From Serilophus lunatus (lineage: Eukaryota; Chordata; Aves; Passeriformes; Eurylaimidae): a DNA stretch of 64,000 nucleotides. Made by a program: the position numbers and the translations under genes. This document shows positions 14,401 through 29,400 of the stretch, piece by piece (the first letter of the stretch is position 1; every line of letters starts with the position of its first letter). The DNA is taken from assembly GCA_013399895.1 (NCBI GenBank), contig VXBA01011249.1:893252-957251 (forward strand), written 5' to 3'. The notes beneath the pieces are model-generated. The model did no database searches. It was not told the DNA's origin and saw nothing but the letters and a program-made list of their open reading frames with translations.

Positions 14401-17400
14401 TAGATCGTTCACAACTTCTATGTTAACAATCAAATGATAAGTTAGAAGAGTTGGAAATTTTGCTGTTTGTCAATTTGATTTTATAAAAACTGTTCAGCAG
14501 TTGAGGGGATTTTATGCAGATTGTTCTTGGGGACTGCTGGAGTGTGGATGGGGGCTTTTTGATTGTTTTTGTATGTTTTTTGGGGTTATTTTTTTACTCC
14601 TGTCCACAGTAGATCTGCCTTTTTCAAGTTTCATTTATGCTTGAATATTAGCGAGTCAGAGTTTTAGTCTTTGTAAAAAGAGAGCCATGGTGTCCTGCTG
14701 TCTTCAGCTTCTTGAAGAGATTTAGGCTTCTGTTCTTAGCCTTCTATTTGTTATAAGCCTTTTATTTTTCATCAGCTTGATGGAAATGGTTAAGAGGAGC
14801 CATGAATGGGCTGTGCTGTGATGTTGGTGTGTAAGGTTGTGCATGATTCCTGTTGCAAAGATTTTGTTGTCAGTAATAGCTGTGGAGCCTTGACTGAGAT
14901 TGTTCAAATCCTAAATGAGATCTTCATGTAGTTAGTCTTACTAAGGATACAGTTTTTCATTGTATACTGTATATGTGCTTATTATCCCAGTGAGCACTCA
15001 AATCATCTTTAAAGCAGCAACATCTTAGGATTTAATTGACTTTGCTGTATATTCTACCTCAGTAAGTTTGTCTAAATGGGCTCATTGTAAATTCAGATTT
15101 TTGTTTCTTTTACTGCAAGTTTGATTTTTCTTTTAAGTTTATTCTGTAGAAGATGAAAAAGAAATAGCAGATGCAGATGAAATGTGTTTTTTTACATTTG
15201 AATAAGTCAAAATACATTTCATCCTAAAGAAAATGTTCTTTTCTAAATTTTTTAAATTTATTCACATGAAAAGTCCTATTTATCTTTAGAATGCTAAAGT
15301 CACAAGGAATTTACGTATTTGTAACATTAAGATGTTTTTTTAAAAAGCATACCAAAACTGAAGGACTAAAGATTTTACTTGGTCAGTTTTTTGGTTTTAT
15401 TTTTTGAAGAATACAATGTCTATGCATTTTGGTATCCCTTTTTCAAAAACAAATATTTTAAATATTATTAATATTCATATGCAGTGCAATACTGTTACTA
15501 ATTATACACAGAATAATTTAAACTATGCTTTCCTAAAAACTGTATTTCCTCATGTGTCTTTATTTCAGGAATTTCTTAAAAATTATACCAATCTTTCTGT
15601 ATTCAGATTGGAATAGGTGCTAGACCACTGAATAGTGTCTATCAACCAAAACATTATCTGAAATAGAGGTGGGGAATCTTGGTGCAAAGTCAAGTTGTTC
15701 AGGTTTATTTACAAATAACAAAAGAGTTCAAGAAGCTAATTCCAAAATAAAGGTGAATTTTTGGTATCTTTTCATTAGTGGAATATTTATGCTTGCCTTT
15801 GAATGGGAGGCGACCTTGTAGTTTCATGCAATGTATCAAAGTCATTGCCTTTAATTTTGCCATAAAAACCCCTAAAATGGAAAGGCTGACTACGTATTTC
15901 ATGTCTGTGACTGTGGTGTTTCCACATGAAAGTAATTTAATGTAAGGACTAAAAAGTGAGGAGCAGTGTGACTTTAGGACGTTGTCTCCTTGTTCTCCAA
16001 TCTGTCCAAGTTCCTTTTTGCATACCCTTCTGCAGGGTTTTGAGAAAGAGGCAGCTTCATTTGTTTCTTTCTTTCCAGAAGTGGGAGTTTCCATAAGCCA
16101 GCCATTATGGAAAAGTTGGTCATTAATATATGGTTACAGTTCAGTTTATTCTGAACCTATGTGTAATTTTTTCCATTTATTTTCAGGAAATTAGAACATG
16201 ATGAGTTAAATCTCTTTTTGAGTAATTTGTGAGTCTTGTTCTTTGATCATTAGTGATTGATTTATAAGCACTGTAATGCTGAACACTCAAAGAGAACTCT
16301 GAGGTCATTGGAGGCAGTTCTATTTCAAAAGGGATTTTTTAATTGAAGAATGACTGACTTTTTTTTGATAAATTCAAACTCTAGAAGATAGGAGGCGATG
16401 AAACTATGCATGTTTTATTGGCTTTGAAAATGCTCAGAAACAGTTTAATTGTCTTTAGAGAAATAACAGGGCTGTATCAGCTCATGTCTTTCATTTGTAT
16501 TCTCAATATGTAGCCTGGTTTTCGTTTCTAGATGTGTTACGTTTGTAAATTGAGTTTTACCATGAGATTTTGTAAACATACAACTCATTATCTGAATGAC
16601 TAATTGAAATTGAATGATTGATGAGACGTAAACCAGGCATATTTCTGACCATCTACTGTTTTGCAGTAAAATTTAGTGTCATGATTAGATTGACTCTAAT
16701 ATAATTATAAGCAGCACTTAAAATAAGTTGTGGACACTGGTATATCATACCTACTATTCAAAAAATAGCCTAGTGCTTCTCAGAAGCTGTTATTGGTATG
16801 TTGGTGGTAGTGAGGGAAGGTGACATATATAAAACTGAACCTTGTCAGATGCACTGAAAATCTTCTCTTTGTGACCTGGCTTTGGCAACATAGGGAATTA
16901 ATACTAGGACAACTGTTGTCTGTTCAGTTTGACTGTCTTGTTCTTAGGTGTCAAATTCAATACTACAGAAGAAAAATATTCATGTGTTATCAGAGAAATT
17001 GCATTTTAGTTTTAAAGGGATCTGTTAATGTAGAAATCCAATAGTATGTCGTGCAGGCATGATTAACTAAGGATAGATAGCTCAAGTGAAAACAGAGAGA
17101 GTTTACAATTATTATTTTGAAAGAACACTTCTTGAAGGAAGATGGGATCGTCCTGTACTGCAATGCAAAGGAAGTTAACAAAATTTTTATTCCTGAAATC
17201 AGCTTTTCAAAGGTTTCTACAGAACTGCTTGACTACCTGTTTAAAGTTACTTTTCCTTGTAAGTGATATCTTGCCATTTAAGTGGAAAATCTGAATGAAG
17301 CAGTTTTTTGAAGTGCAGTTGGGCAGAGACTGATCATTTTATTTAAACCTCTGTCTACCATCGTTGCAATGATATTTAATATTGCAATTGATAAATTTCA

Positions 17401-20400
17401 TGTGATTAAGATAATTTTGGTAATAGATATTCCACTGGTCATATCCTATTTATGTCTACTGCCATTACAAAATACTGCTTGTCAATATTTCAGATTCACT
17501 TCTATCAAGAGTTACAACACTTCGCAGTAGCAATTGTTTAATTACCTCTAATTGTAGTAAGTAATATTGCAATTTTTTTTTGTCTTTTTGCAAACGATTC
17601 AGGAGGGTGATGTGTTTTGAATACTTGTGCTGTGCTTGTATGATGTTTTCTCTTTTTGAGTAGACTGTTGAGTATTGTTGTGATCTCCAGAATATGATGT
17701 CCTGAAACAGTTAAATAACATTAAAGATACTTAAATAAAAAAAAATAAAAATATATATATATAAAAACAGATTGAAATGTAGGACTCAGAGATTAGTTAT
17801 AAAATGTAGAACCTCACCCACAAAGTGTTTGTCACAGATTGAAAAAAATAATGTATTGACAGGTGTGTAATCCATTAAATAAGTTTATAGACCTAAAATC
17901 CTATCCAAGATTGCCAGAAATTAACAGATTTTCTCCGGTACTAGATGTGACTTAGCTTAAACAGAAGCAGAAGTCCCGTTAGGCAGCCAACTCTTTATTG
18001 CCTGCGTATTGGCAGAAAGTAATTACTGTGTTTTTCTGAGAAAGTGACTATGAAATTTGTTCCTGAAACATTAGCCAGACAGCATGATACAGTTCTAACT
18101 TGTATGTTTGGTAGGGATAAATATATACCACATTTTAATTTCCTTCTAGAATTAGTATGTGAGAGAAACTCGCCATATATGATGTGATTTCAGAAGAGCC
18201 AGTGCTTGGTTTGCAGTCTGCTTTCAGACTCTTAAGTGTACAGATTATTTCATGTCTTGATGGTACTGTGCGTGTTTAGACTGGCTGTGTTCAGTGTCAT
18301 AAGAAATAACACAGACAAAAGTGATCTTCTGTGTACTCAAAGAGGTACCTACACAGCCTGGATTTTCAAAGAGAGTGCAATGGCTGTATCTGACAACAGG
18401 TTTTTATTTTTGTAGTAGCTTGTAAAAGTCACAGACAAGTACTAGCCACCATCTAAACATTAGTGTTTTTCACACATTTGGTGATGGAAGAACAGTGTTC
18501 TACAACAACAGGGAAAGACAATGATTTTGACTTTACTGGTGTTGTCTGTTGTGGCCACAAATGTGTTAGCTACATCCCGCAGGAAAATCTTCTTCTTGTA
18601 GTAGAATATATGGTGCTTACTCCATCAGCCTCTGAATTGTTTCTTATTTTATAGGAGAAGTTACTGATTCTAGGCCTCCGTATAAATGTGAATCATTGTA
18701 CCAAATTTATGCTTCACTGTTCTTCCAAGTAGTACAAATGCCATACTTTATTTTGGAATAATGAATATAGGGCAAATTAAATTTCAGAAACCATCACCAT
18801 TGTTTCAGCCACGTGCATGTACACAAATTGCTCTGTTCAGATAAACAGAGTTGGGAAATGATGATGTAGTATATAGTAACTTTCTTGTGGTGTAGCTTTA
18901 TATATTACTATACAGGATGATATAGCTAGTCAATGTACACAGCAATATTAATAGTCCGATTTCTGTTAACAATACAGATAATGTAGTGGCTGAAGAGGTG
19001 AAAAATATGTCCGACTGTAGTAGACAACGTTTTTGCCTAATGATACGTATTTTGGGGGCATAGAATACAATTTGGATAGAATTTAATTGCTAAAGCTGGT
19101 TAAGTGTAAAATTAACTTTAGTATGGCTTAAGTGAAACTGTAACTTTGATATAGTAGAGAAGCAATTTAAAGAAACCACTGGTTACTTAGGTTATGGTTT
19201 CAATTTTATAATCATATTTTATTAAAATTCATTGATACTGTGCCTCCTAAGAATGTCTCCTTAAATTGAAATGCTGATGTTAAGGGAAGGTATTTATTTT
19301 GATGATGCTGCATTATGGAATGTAAATGGATAACTGCTGATTGTTAAGTACTCTGTGTGTGTATGTGTTTAAAAATGTACAATGTCTCTTTTAAACATAG
19401 TACAAGAACTACACAGAGAAAACATTGTGAGTAATAAGTGTTTTGTCCCATCTACCTTTTGACAGGAGAATTAGATGACAGAGAACAGGCAAAGCTGGAA
19501 GTAAAAGTATGGGATCCAGATAGCCCCCTTACTGACCGTCAGATTGACCAGTTTTTAGTTGTAGCACGGTAAGATTTAAAATCCTCTAATACAAAAAAAT
19601 CCTTTTTCTTTTTCTGCTGACTATTTACTCCCCTATATCGTATTACTCAACCTGTTTGCCATTTTGTGAGCAAAACTTTTTCCCACAGTTAGCTAAAAGA
19701 CAAAATTAGACCATAACTTTCTGTATATTTATTGAAGCTATCAATACAGGAGAGACAAAAAGAAAACGAGTTCTGGAATAATGGTACACTCCCTGTATTC
19801 CAGGTTATAGTAGAATTTGATTATTTGAATGTAGACATCAGTCTCTTTTCCCCTCAGAGTAAATGAAACAGGATTTCGGTGCTAGTAATTCAGTCTTGTA
19901 TTATGGTACTTGGAATTTCAGATGTAAAATAGAAGTTAAGAATAGTAGTAAAGAAATGTTAACAAACGAAATGCATGCAGGACTTGCCAAGTCTGCATAT
20001 AAGCTGAATAATATGCAGTGCAATTATTTGGGATGAACATTGAAATATGAGTTTTGAAGTGATGAGCTTCATTAGTGAAAAAAATCAGGTCAGTTCAATT
20101 TTATACATTAACATGGTTATGCAGTTTATGAGAGGAACATCAAAGAGCTTTGAGTTAATAAGTACCTTTAAAATTATTTCTCTAAAGAAAAAAAACTTCA
20201 AAAAATCTGTAGACTTCTGACTGAAGAAAAATTTTACATTCATAAGATACAACAGGTTTTGCCTGTCCTGTAGTTTGTACTTACAAAAGTAGTACAAAGG
20301 TACTGTTCTAATGACAGCAGAAAACTGTTAATCACAATTAACGTAGGGATTTTATCCTCTATCACTCCATCTCCTGTGTTTTCTGTAAACTGGTTGCAGA

Positions 20401-23400
20401 CCATAGTCTCAAATATTTCTAGGTAAAGAATCCTTTTTACATGGTTTCTAGTTTTTGTTCTTTTTCTGTCTCCCTTTTGAACGAAGCATTTCTGGAAGGA
20501 AATGGAGAAGTTGCTTTATATTTTCCACTTTATGTGTATGATGAAATGGGTTGCTGATTTACTGGTTTACAGTTCAGATGCTGATCTACCTGTTTTTTTT
20601 CTTACTCTCCTACTTGTAATGCTGTATCCTTTCTATCCTTTCTAGTGTTAAAACTTGCCTACCCTTGTTGTATTTTCAAGCCAGAGGGGCTTAGGTGTTC
20701 AGAAGACAACAATGCCTGGTAGATTCTCCCCAGAACAGAACCCAGGGAATGGAACTACTTCCTTACCTGCAATATAATAGATGTACATGTACGGGCAGAC
20801 TATTATGGGGTGCCCTAAAAAAACATCTGCATGAAGATGATGTGAGTTTTGAAGAGTTCATTCTTTGCTTTTAAATTCCTCTACTCCCTATCTTGCATCA
20901 CTCTGGGAAGGTGAAGTGGTATACTGGGGAGCCAAAAATGTTCCCAGAGGAGCGTAGCAGTAAGCAGTGTGCTAGGAAGTAACAGGGACTAAATTAAATA
21001 TATAGAGAAAATCATATTTCTCTCTTCTTCCCATTTTTTAAGACATCCTGTGCATTGTACAAATGTGACCAAGAGTGCACTTGTTTAGTAGTTGATAAAT
21101 TTCTGTAAAGAAGGCTTCTGCTACGGTGGATCATGTCTGACCAATTGTAGCTATTCAAGATCTCATGGTAGGCAAATGACCACCTGTAATCAGATATCAC
21201 TTGGTCCATCTTTATGGATGTTCTTCCACAGAATTTTGTTCATCTTTGTATGTTGGAAACTGTTTCCAAACTCCTGTATGCTTGTATTCACAGGCTGCAG
21301 GATCATATTTCTGTTCCTTTGAGCGGATTCTGAGACAGATTTTCACCAATTTCCGGAGAAATAGTTCTGTGGTGATTGTGGCAGGTTTCGGTTCAGTATG
21401 TTTTGTGCTTGCAGGTTTTATACTTGCAGATTTTATCGGACCATTAAAAGCTCTTGAGTAACAATAGAATTGGTATTATGATCTGGAAACTGCTTACAGA
21501 CAGCTCTGCTGTGGCCTAACTTCAGTTCACTGGTTATTAGCTGTACCTGCTATGTTTCCATGAATGGTCTTTTTCTGGTTTAGTTTTGCAAATTTGAAAA
21601 TCTAACAGTAAGAATTTTTTTCTTAAATGCTTTCCTAGATATGATTTTAGTTCAGCATGTGTAAGCTTTCTGTATTTGACATTTCAAAAGCATTTTCAAG
21701 TGGTCCTTTTTACATGCTGCATTGAAGGCATTAAGTATTTCTTCTCAGTTTTTTCAGTCTGACCTGTTTGAAGGAAGAGTTGTTTTTGTCCCTAAATGCT
21801 TTAGCTTTTTCAATTACACAAGCGTGCTTTGTTGTTTTTTTAGATGGTGTTTAAATATTCTATTTGTGTTGCCTATTTGGAAGAACATTTGTATTTGGCC
21901 TTGAGCATGTAGCTTTCCCAGTCTGACAAGGTTTGTTTACTGTCTCTGGAATGACAGGCCTTTTTCCTAGGCTTATATGCTTGGTCAGTCTGAGCCTGTC
22001 ACTAAGCCCTAGTGTACAATAATTTGCTGGCTAGAAAGATAGAAGAATATGCTTATCCTGTCCAGAAATTAGAAGTAGCAAAATCAGGAAAATTTATGGA
22101 GATTTTGAAAAAAGTGGAAGGATCCATAGCCTTAGCCCCTCCTCAAGTAGTCTTGCTTGACTTACAGATCTTGAAAGTACCTTATTGCTCCTACTGAAGC
22201 ATAATTCAGGTAAGGGCTTTAGCTTGAACTAGCAAAATCATCTGTTAGGAGAAGCTTGAGGCGTCAGTCTCTAATGTATTCTGGGTTTGAGTTAGTTTTT
22301 TTGGATAATGTTTGTACTCTGGCAATGAGAAGTCCAACAGCATTTTCTACTCCATTCAAATAAGATACAACTTCATTAACCAGTTTTTCTTCTGTCATAT
22401 ATGTTGACAACATTTTCTTCTGTGTCTACTAGCTTCAAAGAACAGGAGTTTGAGAAGCTGCAACAGCAGTTTAGATCTGCCCACTTTAGCAAATAGTTCA
22501 AAACAGTAGATAGTGATTTATAGAATTGAAATGTTTGGTGCTGAGGACCTAATGTCGACACTGTGCACGTTTTAAGCTGTTTTATTTTTAGTCTAACTCC
22601 CATGTGGTCCCGTGGACTAAATATCTGTGAGTACACGGGACTACTTTAGCAGAAACCCAGTTTGTATGCTATGAGATATTTTTTGTTGTTGGTTAGTGTA
22701 GTAGATAAAAATGCTGGGAACAGTGGCTTTGAAACTCCTTTCCTAATGACTAAATGACTGATACTGATGCACCCTGTTTGCTCCAGTCATCAGTCTCTAT
22801 CATTCCTAATATACAAGGAATACTTCATTTCTTTGTCAGATAAATAGTCTTGTCTTTTTTTTCAGTTTGTCGGAGTCAAAAATGATCCTGCTCAGTGTTA
22901 AATGCAATAGTTGTGGGCTCTGCTGTGGACAGATGCTGATAGCTCTGAACATGACCCTTTTTTTCCTTTAATTTTCTTTCTATCTGCTAATTTGATCTAT
23001 AATTCATTACATGATACATTTTTGGAAAATTCTAGTTCTGTTAATGCATTTTATGATGGGGTGAAGCAGTTCTTTTCTTGTGCTTTGTCTAACTAGACTA
23101 TCAACATAGTCTTCTGGAAGGAATATATCTCTAAATGAAGCCATTTCAGACATTTGTGGGCCCAGCTTCTTTCCAACTAAACCAGAGTTCTGAAATCTAA
23201 TTAAAATAGCCTTTAAGCATTGCATCACTACCTTAGAATGTTGTATTTTAATTTCTATGAAATTTCTATGAAATTAAAATGGCATTGCATACCTTTGTCT
23301 GACATTTCTCTTCATTTGAATGCTTATTTTTTGCTGTAAAATCACAGAAGAGTAGAAAATTACTTGTTAGGAATTTTAAATTAGAGCTTGATCCTTCCTG

Positions 23401-26400
23401 TGTTGTTCCCACTCTTCCATTTTCTCTAAGACCATGATTATACTCATTTTCTGTTGGTTACTATTGGTTTAGTTATAAGTACTCATGATATATTGAGAGT
23501 TCTTCTTGAGCTTATGTGTATTTGGTACATGAATTTATGCTATAGTGAGGAAGAGAACACAATGTATCTTCAACTGGCAAGGTATCTTCCATCATGTTGA
23601 GGAAAAGAAAACACTTGTCAACTGAGAACAATAAAGAGAAACATTTACAGGTGTGATCAAATAGTATGCTCTATTTTTGCAAAATAATTCAATTTAGTCA
23701 CTGGCAGTAGATAAGATTCCCAAAGCTCATAAATGGAAGTAAATACATAAAAGTCACCAATATTACTATGCTTCTGGATTCAATTTATGTGGTGAGAAGT
23801 AAAAGGAATTGGAGTTCATTAAGATGTAATTAATTTTAATGGCAGCAACAGAAAATTATGCAGTAAAAATGGTGAAAAATCTTGATGCCAACACTGTACA
23901 CACAAAACTAGATATTTGCTAGCAAGGTGAATTATTGCACCTAATGGTAGGCAGATGGTTTAGCAATAAAAAGGAAAAATATGTTCACATCAAGTTTACT
24001 AGGCATATCAAGAATTCTACGTTTCTGCCTGTCTGTCAAGCTTGGCCAATATGTGTTTATTATTTTGTGCATTTTGTATTACTGTGCTTCTTGATGCAAA
24101 TTCATTTGCAAAGAGCTAATTCAGAATTTCTTTTGCTTTTATTTTTTTATGAATTTTGAGCCATTACAGTATAAAGAAAAAAATTTCTGTAACAGAGTTT
24201 TCATGGACCTGCTTTTAGAGGGCTGTAAATCATCTCCTCTGTGACTGAAATTGCAGGATAGCGTACAGATGATTGCTTAAATAACATCCTGTGAATCAAA
24301 GTACTTTAATATATCAGATTCTATTTCTGTTGAATAAGAAAGATTTCACATATGTTTCATTTCTATTCATATAGTAATGAAAGTGAAGGTTGGTTGTAGC
24401 ATATATTAATGTATCTAATGCTACCCTTACTCTAACTTTGAGTGTCTTTCTGCAAAAGAATAGTGGCAGGGGACTTTTTACCATGTCATCCATCTCCCTT
24501 TGCACTGTAGATACCTGAAGTGATAATAATGAAACATAGCACTATGCAGACAGATCCTTAGAAATGCAAAGAAAATGTGTCTTCTGGAACAGCATCATTT
24601 TACTTGGAATATGTTCTTCAGGTCAGATTTTGCAAAATTGACTAGTAAAAATCTCGGGAGTATTTTCTGCTAAAATTAATATTGTGCTTCTTACACATGC
24701 ATTAACTGAAGAAGTATTTTTTTCCCAATATTTTAAGCATCACAAGACTCTTAAAGAGCAATCAGATTATTAATTGGCTTTAAATTCACAGTAGTCTAAG
24801 AGGTCATCTTTTAGGACTCTTTCCAATTCTTATTGAAGGGGCACATTGGAGTAATAATAAGGAAAATAAAATCTTTCTTAGTATCTAGAAAACCACCAAA
24901 GATCAGTTAATTATTTTCCTCAAAAATATTAGCTCTGAGGTGAGGCATGGGTCTCATTCATTAGTTTACAAGTGTCTGCAGATAACTGTGGATTTGCAGG
25001 TTAATGTATGCACAGATGTGGTTCACATCAAACATCTTTGCCCAGAGTACGCTCACTACTCATTTGGTATACTGAAACAGTGTATGAAAGTGAACAGTTT
25101 TTAAATAAACAGTCTTAAGAAGGATACCTGTCAGGTGGATTTTTGAGAATACAAGATAGAAGAAAAGTGAGAGTTACTGACCTGGATCCAGAACTTTCTG
25201 GATCTGATTTGATGCTGGACTGCTCTTGTTCCTGGGGAAATCAGTGGTTATTTTTATCCTGATGTATAATCACAGTGCATCCAGATTTTCTTTGGTAAAT
25301 AGCAGCCCTTTTCAGAACTAGTTACTGATGAACAACTGAATCTTTGAAAGTTTGTTAGGACAGTCCATTGTGTTTGTTGCGTCATAATTTCATTGGTACC
25401 AGTAATACTAATCTTATGCAAAAATTTGAACAATTACTTCCTTTAATGTCTTAGACTTGAGCTATGAAAAATTTGTATCAATGTATTTTCTGTGTTCAAA
25501 ATCTAATCTGAAGTTTTGCCTAAATGTAGGGCACACAGACGCTCACAGAGACAAAGAGCTCACTTCGTTTATTTTGGACATGTCTTGTTGAGTTTTGCTG
25601 AATTTGTGGATTTATTCCATAGCTGTAGATCCTGGCACTGGATTGTATCCATTTGTTTTGTTCGTACAGTTGTTGGCAGCAATCCATTATAAATCCTTGT
25701 GAGAATGGTCTTGCTTCTGGTCTTTTAAATAATTAAAACAAGGAAAACCTAATTAAGGTAACACTGGATCATTTAGTCTAACACTTAAAGCTGTTATACT
25801 TGCTTGCTGCTACAGGCTGTGCAGAGAGTGAGCTCTCTGCCGATAATAACAATTGTTGATCTTGTCCATCTCTCTTCTACCTGTGTAATTCCCTGTCTCT
25901 GCAACTTTTGGCTTTAGCTTGTTCAGGAAGCTGCGGTGAGTATTGTTTCTTGTTTGAAGTCTCAGGTTTTTAATTACTTCTTGAGTAATTTCTAAGTAGC
26001 TTGCGGAGCACAGGTTCTTTTGTGTTGAGAATTTATTATTGAATTAAATATAGCTTAAATTAAAAATTTACAGTTATTCTTTGGTTTTACCAACTTAATA
26101 GGGTATCAACATGGAGAAATTTGTTAAAAAGAAAAAAAGTGAATACTTAGGATGTGACTGTTCAGCCTGTATTGACTCAATACTGAGTTTTATTTCGGTA
26201 ACATGTAGTGAAGACAGTAGTGTGTCTTCTGGAAATGGCGTTGGCTAGTTACTTATTTTTTCTTTTTAACGTTTTTAAACAATTCCTTGATGGAAAAAAG
26301 GAAATATTTTGACCTTTGCATTAATAAATGTTTCTCATATCTGTATTTTTAATTGAAAAACATAAAAATTAAGATATTTTAATGATTTCTAAAACCGATA

Positions 26401-29400
26401 TTGAATTAGGATCTGAATTTCATAGCGATATTATGCAGAGCACTCTATATCACTATTAAGTTTTGATCCTAATTACTAATTAACAGCCAAATGCTCTACA
26501 GTTACTTGGATTTCTACACTTACTTGGATTTAAACTCAGTTTTTCAAAAGTTTCCAGGGAAGCATGAACTGAAAGTTTCTTTGATTTCAAGAGAGCTGCA
26601 GAAATGCACACACCTCACACTCCCTGGTTTGTGTCCCGTTCCATCTCCTGTCCCATCCCCATTTCCCCTGCTAAATGGCACACTGCTTGCATTTTATTGT
26701 TTATTATTTATTTATTTTGGGGTTTATTGTTATTATAATGTTTTTATTATAGGAATTATCTTTTTATTGGTTTTATTATTTTTTTGTGTTTGCTCTTGCA
26801 CCTCATGCAGCATTCCTCTGACAGTTGTGATCCTCACCTACTCAGTATAGCCCTGGAAGCAATGTCAACTGATGCCTCAATTCTTACCTCTTTACCACTT
26901 GATTCAAAATAATCGTAGATTTATATTGTGTCTCAATTTCGACTTTGTGTGCTGGGCAACGTAATTCACATACTCTTGGGGTCTGAAGTCAGCCTCAAAA
27001 TTTTGACCTGCCAGAGAGTGGCTTGTGAGAACTTGTTCCTTGTAATGATTATAGCATACTCTGGTTTTATTTTAGAAATGTGGTCAAAAGAAAATAGTGC
27101 TAATTATGCAAAAGGAAGATAAGAAGCTAGTAGATAGCAGCAGAAGGGAAATACAGTCATGCCACATTCACTGGTTTGAACAGTAGCAACAGAAGGATTA
27201 TAGGAAAGACTGTTTAGCTACAACCCTTATCAATGCCAACATGTTAAAATGGGTTGACTGACTATCAGGAAATGTGTTCACAATAGAGCCTTATTCTTGG
27301 GACTGATTTGTGGATAAATACTGTTCTATGCACTGCCAAGGTTTGTTTTGGTGTGGTGTGGGTTTTTTTGTTGTGTTTTTTTTTTTTTTTTTTTTTAAAA
27401 AAAAGAGAAACTACGATGTGTGTTTTCTTGTCACATACCTGCTATCTCTGCAAAGAAGGAGCAAAGGTCATGGAACAATGTTTGAATATTATTTATTCAG
27501 CCTTGAGAAATTTAAGCAGTTAATATCAGGAGTCTGTGAATCATTGCTGTTGAATCCTAACTGTGTTTCATAAGGTGTTGGCAGCAAGTATTGAAACATT
27601 CAGTATTAAATCTTTTCAGATTCTAGATGAAATTGCAGTAACAGACATTATTATCGGTTATATACCTCAGCAAGTTTAACTCTTGATGCACATTACTGTT
27701 GAATTTTTGATTTAGAGGATACAGTAGTGTGTTGATATGTCAGTGACATTCTCCCTTGATGCAGTTCCACACTTATAAGTTGTGCTGAATGTAATTGCTG
27801 AATAAGGCTTCAGTCCTTAGTCCAGAGGCTTACACTGCATTAAAAACATTATGTAACAAGGTCCTTGAATTTAGAAGGGCTTTATGTCATAACTACATCA
27901 GACACAGTGACACAATGCTCCTCAACAGTCATTACAGAACCCCAGGTACTGGAGAAACTTCTTTTCTGTTAATTAATAATCTTTTGTGTCACTGCATCTT
28001 TGCTCATGTCCTGTATGATATGCTGAACCCAGTCAAATTCTCTTGCACATCTTTCCCTTCACTTTGCCTGACATATAGATGTACTTTCAAGAAATGTTTA
28101 TAGTTCAGAACAGTCATATTCACACTTCCTCTACTTCTGTTTCTTTTTGTTTCTCTGGTAAGTATAATAAATGGCATGTACAATTAATCAAAATGAAAAG
28201 TGGAAAAAGGGGAAAAGCATGTCCATTTCAATAATACTGGAATGCTTTTATTAAGTAGGCTGACAGATGCATTTATTTCATTGTGACTGAAAACCTGTGG
28301 TGAAAATAGTTTCTGGAGGTAGCTTAGACTTAGCTAATATGCTTTCTTTGGCTCACTGATAGAAGCAGTAGACATGCACTACTTAAGTGAATAAAAATTT
28401 CCTCGTGGGGATATGGTGAACCCCTGTTTGTTTTGTATTGTAATTTGTTAAGCAGTATTATGGTTTTTTAATTTTAGAAATAATAGCCACAATTGTAAAA
28501 TCCAAACTATGTAGAAACTTTGACTTTGTAATTAATAAAAAAACCGGTACATTAAAAAGTTGGCACATTAGAATTCTCTGAGTACCATTTGTTTCCATTC
28601 TGTTGTTTTTTGTTGGCTTTTGGAGGGAGGTCAGTTTTTGCTGCAATGTTTAGTGATTTGTCATGAGTATCAAATTGTTCTTTGTTAGCAAAGGTCTGAA
28701 AACATTATGAGACTTCTGTTTTTTAAAGGATACTTTTATAGATCTGACGTAGTCTGATAATAAAAAAGAGATGACATCTTTCTGTGTATTTACTTTCTCT
28801 CTCTCCTGTTTCTCTGTTGTAGTGCGGTTGGCACGTTTGCTCGAGCATTGGACTGCAGTAGCTCTGTCAGGCAACCTAGTTTACACATGAGTGCAGCTGC
28901 TGCTTCCCGAGATATCACACTGGTAGGTGGTTCCTTAAGAACTTCTATATCTGTGAATTCCACGTTATCTATTACTCCAGAGTCCCCATCTCTTATCCTT
29001 TAGATGCCTGCATGCAAGATGCATGCTTGTGTGTGGTAGAAAATCCCATATGTTTTCTGTAAGTTTGTTACTGCTGTCCTTGTAATCATACTGCAAGTCA
29101 CTTGACTTTAGCTGAGATAATTTCCACAGCAGAATGGAAAATACGCATTCTGTAGGGATTCATTCAGCATAATTGAGCAACAGTGTGATTTAAAGTATGT
29201 GGTAGTAAAGCTGGTTGAAAATTGTACTTTTTACTTACTAGATATCTGGCATCAAATTTTCTAAAGGATAAGCAATCTCACTTTCCAAATACATTTTTAA
29301 GAACATTTTAATTAGTATATTCCTACTGTGTTTCCTTAGTTGTTTAAAATATTCGATGTAATGTAAGCACCTTCATCTTTTAGAGAAAGATAAAAATCTA

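Larger units (their letters stand above)
3583..19465 (+). other. MTA3 intron between exons B and C (15.9 kb)
   Basis: The largest intron in the window. It contains two CR1 fragments in the same orientation (about 9160-9812 and 10078-10731) and a possible ancient repeat fragment near 8205-8260. Elsewhere I see AT-rich sequence with short homopolymers (for example T16 near 7339-7354) and no coding signal. Open reading frames in it, such as 15705-16094 on the minus strand, have no recognisable domain. Confidence 0.8.
19569..28822 (+). other. MTA3 intron between exons C and D (9.25 kb)
   Basis: AT-rich, GT-AG. It holds an 18-bp tandem duplication (26496-26531), a near-palindromic T21A8 tract (27376-27404) and a small duplicated hairpin near 23245-23280. 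I found no clear CR1, LTR or SINE here and no exon-like conserved reading frame. Confidence 0.8.

Noticed and set aside
15705..16094. 129-codon open frame on the minus strand
   Set aside because: No recognisable domain, no splice or promoter context, inside an AT-rich MTA3 intron; length is within chance for 64 kb.
26491..26850. 119-codon frame with a hydrophobic end
   Set aside because: The apparent membrane stretch is the translation of a T-rich tract; it begins next to a tandem duplication.
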